Positions 35,201 to 44,500 of a DNA stretch of 64,000 nucleotides are shown here, in pieces. The stretch is taken from assembly GCA_008931825.1 (NCBI GenBank), contig QXVZ01000846.1:1-64000 (forward strand). Reading direction: 5' to 3'. Every line of letters starts with the position of its first letter. Position 1 is the stretch's first letter. Under the pieces are notes generated by a model. That model was not told the DNA's origin. It saw nothing but the letters and a program-made list of their open reading frames with translations, and ran no database searches. The position numbers and the translations under genes are program-made. The DNA comes from Phallusia fumigata. Its lineage: Eukaryota > Chordata > Ascidiacea > Phlebobranchia > Ascidiidae.

Positions 35201-35820
35201 TGGAGAAACGAGAAATGGTTTATTTTATGTTAATGTTTAACAGCCAACGAAGGTGTGGTAACGTCAAGGAAAAAGCATCTGCGACGGAGGTTGGGGGCAA
35301 AAAGACGAAGGAATAGAAAAAACAAGGTAGGGTGGAATACGACTGCCTACGAAAATAAACTTGATTGACAGGTACAAAAAAGCCGACAACGCCGTTTAAC
35401 AAAGTAACAAACTTGGCTACGACATCATATGTTAAACTTACGATTCAGTCGGAAGAGTCACCCCAACATATACTAAACTATATGACGTCAAGATTTATAC
35501 ATAAGACAAAATGCAACTTTTTTAATTTATAACCTAGACCCTGACTTATGTTTTCAAACTCATGAATCAAACATTTGCAATACATGTTTTTGCAGGTATC
35601 GTTTCGCGATGCTGATGTCAGTTTTGACGAGAGACAAGCCTATGCTCTCGGGCGCCTCAAGCGACTGGAGGAGGCCGTTGACTCGATTGACATCACGTTG
35701 GTCGATGATGACGTCAGGGGTGGACGAAAAAAGCGACGCAAGGAAGCACATATGATGGCGGCTATGGATGAAGTTGACGCCTTGTTCGATCAAATTAGAG
35801 ACGACTTGAAGACACTGTAA
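11294..35820 (+). CDS. polycystin-1-like receptor/channel with three C-type lectin domains (PKD1L2-like)
   Basis: A huge multi-exon membrane protein (about 47 exons, roughly 3000 aa). The start ATG at 11294 opens a signal peptide (MGFQQCLFLLCFGMV). Domains in order: three CTLDs (11294-15987), Thr-rich stalk (16512-16940), PKD-like modules (17848-18649), REJ region (19026 to about 24827), GPS (24924-25500), first membrane segment, PLAT (25879-26722), then the polycystin transmembrane core (26845-34493) and a basic, coiled tail ending at TAA 35818-35820. The order CTLD-REJ-GPS-PLAT-channel is that of the PKD1L2/PKD1L3 group, but three lectin domains are unusual. Most exons close in phase. A few junctions (about 11440-11700, 19520-19900, 20540-20840, 22550-24530) did not, and their edges are approximate. 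In the family such proteins partner TRPP channels in cilia, sperm or chemosensory cells. A function here is not shown by sequence. AATAAA at 36370-36375 is a candidate poly(A) signal. Confidence 0.9.
12783..13114. mobile_element. hAT-type non-autonomous element (MITE) with perfect TSD
   Basis: 332 bp bounded by CAGCGGTACTCAAAGTGGGG and the inverted end ...TTTGAGAACCACTG. An identical 8-bp duplication GTTTAAAA flanks it at 12775-12782 and 13115-13122. Terminal inverted repeats of CAGNGGTNCTCAAA type and 8-bp target duplications are the hallmark of hAT transposons. There is no coding capacity. It sits in the intron between two lectin exons. Confidence 0.9.
13744..13945 (-). mobile_element. tRNA-derived SINE
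   Basis: On the minus strand the right part reads as a tRNA head: box A-like TGGCCGAGTT (13934-13925) and box B GGGTTCTAATCCC (13889-13877). A SINE body follows with the anchors GGTTGACCC and, at the left edge, AACGGAACTGC. A second copy at 28347-28506 shares all these anchors in the same order, showing a dispersed family. It lies in an intron of the polycystin-like gene. Confidence 0.8.
16512..16940 (+). other. Thr-rich mucin-like exon of the polycystin-like gene
   Basis: A single 429-nt exon encodes about 143 residues dominated by Thr with Glu, Ile and Ala (repeats such as ETTTEAATTLAETTTE). This looks like an O-glycosylated extended stalk separating the lectin head from the PKD/REJ modules. 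The ACA/ACT-rich sequence also creates a valine-rich open frame on the opposite strand, which is an artefact. Confidence 0.85.
17444..17651. mobile_element. hAT-type MITE
   Basis: 208 bp with ends CAGTGGTTCCCAACCGTGGT and (inverted) CAGTGGTTTCCAACCTTTTT. Flanking 8-mers ATATAATA and GTATAATA match at 7 of 8 positions. It has no open frame of note and is intronic in the polycystin-like gene. Confidence 0.82.
19610..19760. mobile_element. short hAT-like MITE
   Basis: 151 bp with terminal inverted repeats CAGAGGCGTAGCCAG and CAATAGCGTAGCCAG. The flanking 8-mers are CTTGGTAC (19602-19609) and CTAGGTAC (19761-19768), 7 of 8 identical. It lies in an intron within the REJ-coding part. Confidence 0.75.
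23456..23535. repeat. tandem pair of hairpins
   Basis: A 36-bp segment occurs twice, at 23456-23491 and 23500-23535, on a 44-bp period. Its first 24 bases form an 8-bp stem GTAAAAGA / TCTTTTAC around the loop CTTTGTAA, so the DNA holds two identical small hairpins. It lies in an intron of the polycystin-like gene. Confidence 0.85.
24924..25625 (+). other. GPS motif and first transmembrane segment
   Basis: Exons 24924-25044 and 25383-25625. The first supplies the W-x-D-G-x-C half of the GPS (SWTDGNCK). The second gives C-K-C, then a stretch ending PLTVGAQFFVAPNTIDF. It is followed by the hydrophobic segment LWTLVSLIIVFCLILIWL and the stop-transfer RRRDKK. The canonical His-Leu-Ser/Thr cleavage tripeptide reads Pro-Leu-Thr here. 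Confidence 0.85.
25073..25277. mobile_element. hAT-type MITE with perfect TSD
   Basis: 205 bp starting CAGTGTTTCTCAATC and ending CACACTTTGAGAATCACTG. An identical 8-bp ATCTATAA lies on both sides (25065-25072 and 25278-25285). It inserted in the intron that splits the GPS motif. Confidence 0.9.
25879..26722 (+). other. PLAT domain of the polycystin-like gene
   Basis: Three exons (25879-26049, 26319-26485, 26621-26722) encode a full PLAT/LH2 beta-sandwich: TGMARNAGTTSEVYFVLAGE, then GNLEYAHVWHDNSG and WFLNEVIVQDL, ending in FLCDKWLAVEEGD. PLAT follows the first membrane segment in all polycystin-1 proteins and binds lipids or membrane-associated partners. The second exon's acceptor is preceded by a (TA)n run. 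Confidence 0.9.
26297..26312. repeat. (TA)8 microsatellite at a splice acceptor
   Basis: A pure TA run abuts TTTTAG of the acceptor of the second PLAT exon and takes the place of most of the polypyrimidine tract. Confidence 0.8.
27626..27950. mobile_element. older hAT-type MITE
   Basis: 325 bp with ends CAGGGGTGTGCTATC and (inverted) CAGGGGTGTGCAACC and internal GCGGGCCGCA repeats. The 8 bases on each side share only ACCT, so the target duplication has decayed or the edges moved. Intronic. Confidence 0.72.
28347..28506 (-). mobile_element. tRNA-derived SINE, second clear copy
   Basis: Shares with the 13744 copy the ordered anchors TTCCGTTGG, TGGGTCAACC, the box B-like complement GGATTAGAATC and AAGGCAGTCGC followed by CTAACTACTCGG. 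It is more diverged than the first copy. Intronic in the polycystin-like gene, minus orientation. Confidence 0.75.
34983..35820 (+). other. C-terminal cytoplasmic tail of the polycystin-like gene
   Basis: Three exons (34983-35107, 35244-35326, 35596-35820). The tail has an acidic patch (SDEFYEDLDEEDIQDEDE), then a strongly basic stretch (KKHLRRRLGAKRRRNRKNK), then a charged, heptad-like helix (RLKRLEEAVDSIDITLV ... MDEVDALFDQIRDDLKTL). A C-terminal coiled coil is the partner-binding element in polycystin-1 proteins, so the same role is inferred here. Confidence 0.8.
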
Positions 35821-38515
35821 ATGATCAGGATTAAGACAATGCAAAGAAAGAGTGGCGCTGTCGGGGTCACTTATAGTCCGAAATTGTATTTACATGATTT
35901 AGTTGTATTTTTGCACTTTTTCTTTTAGGTTGTTGTAGATAAATATTGCCGAACATAAGATGTCTAGGCGCCCACACTAAATTAAAAACGATCGTTGCAT
36001 TCAGCATTGCACGCCTACAAAATGTTTTTAAAAGGACTTAGTACAGTTAACCTCTAAAACGCTACAAACGTTGCCATCGTTGCCTAAAAGTACGAACAAT
36101 ACCGTTTGGAACTCGCTTGTACGTTAACTAACTTAGGGTGACATCAAATTGCTCGAATAGTTGAACAACGCCTGGTTTCGTTAGGCTTATGGCTGCTACT
36201 TCAAAATATAGTTTGCCGAAGAATCTTAAAAGTAACGTTGGCCGTTATTCACTTTTTTTTTTGGAATTGGCTTTCTGAAGGTTAGTCAATCGATGTTGAT
36301 CCTCCAGAACAACGATTTTTCATGTAAATCCAGTTAAATAGTCGTTCACATTAGTGTAAATTTGAAAAGAATAAAAGGCTAATGGCTCACCTTCCATATC
36401 TAGATCTATATGCTTTCACTTTAAACCAAACTGAACATGGGTGTGGAACGAACGGCACATGACGTCATCGAAAGCAATTATGTGATCTTGGTCGACTGCA
36501 GGCCTAATTTAAATAAATTTAAAAAAATAAATCCCGGATTTCGCATTTTTACAATTAGTTGCGGTCACACTACGAATATTACGTCATATAAATGACGAAA
36601 AATCATAATCTCACAGCTTAGGATGTATCGCGCGCTTCTTTTATTTTATGCACAAAGAATGACGTAAGGGAACCCGCGCATGACGTCACAAGAATGTGGA
36701 AGGAAAAAACAGGAACGCGGGAGGGCGCTACAGAGGCGAGTTGGATTTCCACCGAGCGGGGGAGCAATCCACTCGGGGAAACAACAACATGGACAAAAAT
36801 TCCGCGGCCCAAAATGGGGGGATAGGGGACAGTAATGACTACGTCACTGCTAGTCGCAGCAGTGGAACGAGACGCGAACGAGAAAATCGACAAAAACGAA
36901 AATAAATTGGGGAAGTTCCCTGCGATCGCGGCGCAAAAATTCTGTATCGTCTTTGTGACGACGCTTCGTGACAAGTATCGCGATATTCGTTTGAGGACTC
37001 GATTCTCCGCAAAAAAACAACGACAACGAATGCAAAAAGAACAGCACGAAACCCGGGGATTACCCCTCGCTGGCTGTTGCCCGGGGAACGCCAAACCATT
37101 CGGACACGGGCCAATGCGCACAAAAGCCAATAAGCTACGTCTCAAACTAGCAAAGCGGGAGTTGTGACGTCACACACAGCAGTGACGTCATCTAGCGAGG
37201 TGCGGAAAAGCAAAATCCCCAAAGACAACAAAAAAACAACGCTTTGCGCCTAAGTTTGACTTCTAAAAACCGAACGAACATCGAAGGGGAATGACAGATC
37301 GCTAAGGGGACGTCACATAGAAGTGACGTCATCGGGATTTCAATGCGGGAGGCACGCAGCGAAGGCACAGCGTGGCGAAGTTTGGCACAGACAGAGAGCT
37401 CAATCTTCGCGATTTGCGTGGAAAGAATTAAGCTTGGGAAGTACTTGGACGAATTGAGGTAAAGCGTCTAACGGGTTCCCGAATTTTTTTTATTCAACAC
37501 CATTTGCATGTTTAATCACTTCAATTTTTGAGGGCAGGGTTTGGGCTTTCTTCAGTCAGTTGGAACACCAGGTCAAGACCTAAGCTGAAAAAAACTCGAC
37601 AAACAGTGTAAGCATTGCAAAGTACCAACACTCCTTCAAATTTTTGGGCCATAAATAAATTGCAAACCATCGAAATCATATACAGTGGGGTTTGCGAAAC
37701 TAATTTCCTTGACAACCGGATGTTGTCGTTTGCAAATATTTTTTCTTGGATGTAACGAGTGTTTGCAAACATGTCAGTAACAATTCGCCCCCTTTTTATA
37801 GCCTTATTGACAGTTTGGCCTTTTTGCAACCATAGTGTAGCGTTAGATTTGTCATATGCAATCGTTGAATTAACGGTAGCCGAAATATGAGCATTGAATA
37901 AATTGTATTAATAAAGTTTTCTATTTAACAGAATTACCTCTTACAAGACTCTCTGTGAAGTTAAATGCAAATTGCGAACATCTGCTTTTGGTTAAATATA
38001 ATGGAAAAATGTTAACTTAAGGGGACACAGGAAACACGGGTAAAAAACGCCCCTTACAAGTCAACACGTTTCAAATTTATCAACTAAAAAAACTTAAATT
38101 TAGGTGTTTTAGAAAGACTTTGGATGGAAATTGTAGCCTGAGGTAAGACAAGCAAAGCCACTTAAATTCTCAAGCCAAAAACGAGCGAATTTTAGGACCC
38201 AAAATCGCCAAGGAAACCTTCCGGCCTCGGCGGGAACTCGCGCCTAGCTTTCCCGCAGAATCGCCTTCGCACCATTGAAGCTGGAGCACTAGCACACAGT
38301 TCGAACTCGTCGAAAGATTTTGCGATTGGTCCCTTAGTGACGTCACCACAAAGCTATTGTCTAAACAAACAGTACGCAGCGCCAGTGGGGTGAGGGGATG
38401 GGGGTAAAATAGGGGGAGGCAAAAGTCCCGGCGGGAAGTAGAAAAATCTCGGGAATGTGGAGATGTCGCTCTAGCGACAATTACGCTACGTCATTAAATA
38501 TCACGTCTTAGCGCG
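35821..38515. other. convergent intergenic region with CpG- and TGACGTCA-rich core
   Basis: Lies between the 3' ends of two convergent genes. It starts with the polycystin-like 3' UTR (AATAAA 36370-36375). Six perfect TGACGTCA sites follow at 36460, 36681, 37165, 37183, 37324 and 38338, in unusually CG-containing sequence. Between 36618 and 37167 long frames are open on both strands. The frames (for example 36835-37167 plus and 36618-37145 minus) match no family I recognise and overlap each other. I leave coding status open. Confidence 0.5.
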
Positions 38516-41500
38516 TTACGATTGCGGCGCCTGGCTTATTAAATTGTCCACGTCATCTTCTGCGTTGATGAGACGATCGTCCTGCGCTTTACGGATCCTG
38601 TTGATAATGTACTGGCGTCGGTTTATCCATTCCTCGAGTTCCTCGCGACAGTGGGCGAACGAGCAGTTGTTTTCGCTGTCCGGAAGAGGATCAAACTCAC
38701 AAAGACCCTTTTCATGTCTGGATAACACAGAAATTGGTTTCATACTCAATCCCGTGGGTTACAAGCAAATCTCACTGGGGTGCTCGTGCGAACTTAATAC
38801 AGTCGATCGTGACTAATAGGGCTTCAATGTTAATCATCAACTAGCGATTAAACAACTTTATTTTTCTCGCAAAATATGACGCTGATTGCTCACAATAACA
38901 GTACAGTTAGTGTAGGGTTTGGCAAAAACTGCCAAGTGTTCTCTTTGGGCAACTACCGAGGATTTTATGTTAACACTAGGTGTATTGGGAATGGCCGCTT
39001 TACTGTACATGAAGTAACAATAGAATAGTCGCCATACTTTTTTATGCTTTGAAACAAAACTACTTTCATTTTCCTTTTCTGATGGGTTAGTTTACATAAT
39101 AAACTCGCCAACTATAAGGAGAAAGCGTTTAACAATATTCGCATTGCAAACTCGGCTATCGTCCAAGTCTTGTTGATTTTAAAAGACTTTGGTCAAAACA
39201 CTTTCTAACGCCCGGATGGGTACAGAACGAGCATTCAAATCATCGATGTTTGGTACTGAGTGCCCAGGTACAGGTTCGGCTCGGCCAGACCCAGCCTCTG
39301 ATAGTTAACATAACTTTTGTCAAATCACCTTTCACACATCTTGTAGTTCCCGCCGGGTCTTCGGTACCTCCAGTGACCGTCGCTGTCCGAGATCGCCCGC
39401 AGTTTGTGCTTTTCGCTTGCACAGTGTTTCTCCCATTGACGCTGGCCGTTGCATTCTTTATCACACAACCAGCAATGATATGCGCTTTGCTGCGTGAGGA
39501 AATTTCAGTGTAAATAATTGGTTTTTTATATTAGTAGGAAAGAATCTGAACGAAGCCGCCTTCTGGGTTAAAAACTTTTCAGGAACTTTGGAATTTTTAA
39601 TTTGTTTTGAGAAATTCTATTCAGCATGTGGTTGGTGCTTAGCAAACGTAATTTTTCCGATCAACCACAATCTAAATAACGTTAGGCTTAAAAAAACGTC
39701 TTCCGTTAAACAGGATCTTTGCCTACTGTGAATGAGTTGAAAAATGTTCAATCAAAACCCTTCTAACCGAGGTTTACTTTATTTGCGAAAAAAGAAAATT
39801 TCGATGTAAAGTATACAGTTTTTTTTGTGACATTGTGTTTTCACCCCTTTCTGTAGCAAGAGGATAATTCACATAATCGTTAAGTTACAACCCTTGTCAC
39901 AATGAAACTAACTGTATACTTTACACTGAAGTTTTTTCGCAAATACAGAAAACCTTGGTTAAAGTCAAGTATAAAGCATTGAACTGTCGTCATTAATGAC
40001 GTATGTACAAACCTGGGGCGCAATATCAGTGGGTAAAATGATGCTGCTGACATCAGAACCATTAGCGTTGTTCTTCATACTCAGCTTGGCTTGTTCGGCT
40101 TTCGTCAAAACATCGTACAGTTCTTCTAGGTCTTTAACTGGAAAAAAACAAGAATATAAATCAAAAATTTACAGTCGCTGCGTCACAACCACAGGACATT
40201 GCGATTTGAACAGAAAACAATGTTTTAAATACTGAACACGGATTTGTTCATATAATTCCTATACACCGGCCCAAAAAGTTGGCAAAAGAAACGAACATTT
40301 ATTTGATATTAATCAAAACCGAGTCGAGCACTTGCTTTATTAATAAAAAGAACAATAATTGCTGAAGCACGGAATTTTATTTCATGCTCTTCAGCGAAGG
40401 GCAAGTGCTCGACTCGGTTGTGTACATACTAAGTCGACGTCCGGTTTACATGCACATAAATTGCGGCTAACCGTTGGGATTCGAACCTGCACTGAACGTT
40501 TCCAGCAATATTAAAAACACAAAAAGTTGAGCAACCTACGTTGGTTATCGCGCAAATACATCCATATGTCCATTTCCTCCTGTGAGTGAGCGAAGTTGCA
40601 TTTGGCCGAGAACGAACACTTCTTTGATCGCCGGAAGTTCTCGCACAACTCGAAGCGTACTGGCAAGTTCTGACGTCATAAACACGGTTCATTAGGTCAA
40701 ATTAGTTAACGTCACTAAAATATTTGGTGAAATACGAAATTTTCGGAGTTTAATCAATGTAGAATTGTTACGTCATAAGCTTATTTTAAACGACGGAATA
40801 TAAAATTGTTTGATAAAAGGAATGTTTTCATTTTTAAAGTCTATTGTTAATTACGCGGCACATTAGAAACCACTGCAACTTTTTATGAATCCGGCAAAGG
40901 AATCTGCTTTGCAAAAAACAACAACTAACTTTTACACAATTTAGTAATCAGCAAGATCATTCTTTATTTGCGCACCACAAAAAGGCGTTGCGTGTACGCT
41001 TAAATAATTACGTCACGCGATCAAACACAACTCAAGCTTTCCAATTGTAAACAACTGGCGCGTTTTACTGGCAAAAGTTTTAATTTGTACCTTGTTTTTC
41101 AAATAGGGGAGGTCCCGCACTTGTGCCCATGACCGCTTGGTGGTGTGCACGAGCATCACCTTCTTGTTCATGGGCCAAGAATGTTGAGCCCTGGCCGTAC
41201 AGTATTTCATATCCTTGGTTGCTTCACTAATTTGACCGTTCTTGTGACACAGTGAGCAAATAAACTTTGCCTTCCAACTGAAATAAGAAAAAATATAAAA
41301 TGGTTGTGCTGTTTTTTTTTAAAGGTTATGCTTACAAGTTCACTACCAAACATAACACTTTGTTATAGTTTTGTCAGAACAATTGTTTATTGAATTTTAA
41401 GTGCAACACCAAAAACAAGGTGAGAACCTATACCCTTGCAAGCGCAAGACAACAAAATAAGTATGATTTCTATTGTTTATGTTGTCTAAAATGGTACAAT

Positions 41501-44500
41501 ATGAAACGGACAATCAATATAGCAATGACTAAGTATTATTAAAAATAAAAATATGACCTTTCAGAACAATGAAAAGTTTGATAGTTGCACTTACCGAAAA
41601 GCTTGTAAGTTTTCATCCACAAACCATTCACTGCCTTCCATATCCCCATTGGATGCAGATAATTTTGCAATATGGTCCTTGGCTTGTTTTACAATGTCAC
41701 TGTTCGATAATCTAATGAAAAAATTTTGTCATTGTTTTGTTGTTTGTAAAAAGCTTGACAAATTAGTTTTTTTTACACCTTACAAACAATCAAACATTTG
41801 TTTATGTAGGGGTTGTTTTCTGTGACTGTCAAAGAAACATTATCATTTTGAAAAAAGCTTATTGATTAAAAAGATACAAAAAAATTGATTGTCAAAAGCA
41901 GACAGTACAACAATGTCATTTTCCCCATGTGTTTTAAGACATATATTTTGCTGACATGTATTTTAAATTTACATTTATTTATTTGCTCATTGAAGATAGT
42001 GATATACATTCAATAAATATATCTTAAAAATTCAAGGGTAAACAATTTGATGCTTTTAATCTTGTCATACACAGTCCGTTACGTCTTCAGCCTTATCAAT
42101 AATTATCGTACAGAAGATTTAGTTTCAGAAAAAAGGTGTAAATATGTAAGATGGTATAACCAGCACACAACTAACTAGTGTACTTCAGTAAAAACAAAGA
42201 CTTACAATTCCTTATCCATGATAGCCCATGTGTCCCTCTCTACAAGACTGTGTGCGAAATGGCAATCGTCTCCTCGACTGCACTGAAACCGAATTGCATG
42301 TCGACACAAAATCGGCTGTTGCACCGGTCCACGAATCTCTGTGTATTTCACTGTGTTCTCACGAATAATGTGAGTCTAAAAAGTGTCATCACATTGTGGT
42401 TTTGCATGTTACGATAACCTGAAGGGTGTTTTAAAAACTATACAGTAGGTAAACCAAAGCATTAAAACTATAAGTGGATTTTCCCCTTTCAGAGCCCCAA
42501 ACCGGGGCTGTATAAGCACCATTACATAAAAGTTTCATATTCAGTGTCCTATGTTATATGGGCTCAGTAACTTCACATTGTTTTTCACTACTGCTGAGCA
42601 TTAAAAAAATACATGTGACTGGTATACAGTTGAAATCAATTGCTTTTAAAAAATGACAAATTTTCTGACTTACCAATTGTTGATTTTCTGGGGTATTTTT
42701 GTGTGGTGTAGCTTCATTCATACACATGCCGAGCACACTAGAAAAAGTGCTCACGATACGCGGCTTGTTTTGAAAACAAGTTTTGCAAAGAAAGTCGAAT
42801 GTACCACGATGTTTGCACAAAATCAGACCAACCAAAGTGAAGTTGCGAACATAGTTCATGTCCATTGACTTGCAGAGCCAGGCCCTGGAAAAAAAATTTT
42901 TGTTTAAACATTATTTTTACCAAACAAGTGGAAATGTAAAATAAACTACACAAATGCGTTGGCACTAATATTAAATTAAGTCTGTAAATTTATTGAAAAA
43001 ACATATTTCCCTAACTTTTGTAATGTGACATTTTTGTCAATAAAAATGGCTGTAACATTTTTAACAAAATGTTTACAGTGTTTTTCCAAAGATGAAAAAA
43101 AAGCAATCTTGTAAAGTGGCGAATCTGTTTTCAAAACTTATATCTGAAAAAACAACACTATTCACAATTTGATTTGATTTTACCAAACTCCGAATTCATC
43201 TTATGTTAATTAAAATTTTGGGTGATGCCCTAAATAGTTGTTTTTTAAACCAGCTTTTATCAGAATTTTGTTGGATAGACTGATGTAAGCCAGTACCCTA
43301 GATCATAATACTAGATCAATTAAACACAGCAAAAAACCCAAATTTTGAAGATAAAAGTTTACCTGTTAAGCATTCCCTTTCTTTCCAAAGTCCAAACATC
43401 AATTTCCTCTTGATTATAAGCAAACGTGCAAACCGCTGGATATGTGCAGTCCTGGCCAGCCATTAGATCTTTACAAATATAATATGGGCCGTCATATAGC
43501 TGAGCTTTTGACTGAGGTTGAGGCCTCGGACGAATTTTCAGCCATTCAAGGCTTCCGCGATGGCGACACAGGAGTATGTTTTTGTAGCAACAGTGCGCGA
43601 TGTTTTCATCATGTCTGAAGTGGAAAAATGATTGATTTGAATTTATGTTTCAGATGATTAGACAAGATAGATCCGTAAGTTTACAATGCAAGACAACCAC
43701 TTACTTAAAATCAATGACCCGCGGTCCGGTCCTCAAAACACATTCGGAACATCCCAACTTAAACTCATGGGTGTCATGTAACGGATTACGCAGAATTTCA
43801 CTCAATGAATCATTCATCTCCGCTGAGTCCAACATGTTTGTGGTGTAGGAAGATGACATTGTTATCAATTGGGCAGATGTATCTAGAAAAAAATACTCTT
43901 TTATTTACCTTATTTTATTAAAAAAGTTTTAGGCTAAAAATTATCACAACAATGTATGTTTTTTTATGTAATTTCAACAACACTTACCAAGAGCAGACAT
44001 TGTTGATACAGTTTGTTGTTGGTCTTGTGGACGTTGTTCTATTGTGGTTGCAATCCCTAACATAGCAGGGCCAATAATTGACCCTGTAAACCCTGTTTTA
44101 GATGAGTCAACTGGAAAATGGGTGTAACTTGGGGTAGCACCGATATGGTTGGTACCTGAAAAAATAATAATTTAAAGCTAATTGGTCTTGAGTTTTGGAA
44201 ACTTTTTTCAGAACTTTCGAGTGAGGAAAATCATATGGCAGACCACTAACTTTTTGCCAAGCTAGCAGGCCATAGTAAGTTAAAAATGTGCTTAACATTT
44301 GACTTGGTATCTACAGCATATTTCGGCTGTGTTTTGAATGCATGTAAAGACAAAAGATGTGCTGACTAATATTTCAATTTTTAGAACACAATCAAAAAGT
44401 TTTGGATTGAAAATGCATGTTTTTTCACAAACAAAGTGCCAAAGCGATTCAAAAAGTAAAAAAATCTACTTCGTTTCACTGTGAGAGCTTAAATGTCAAT

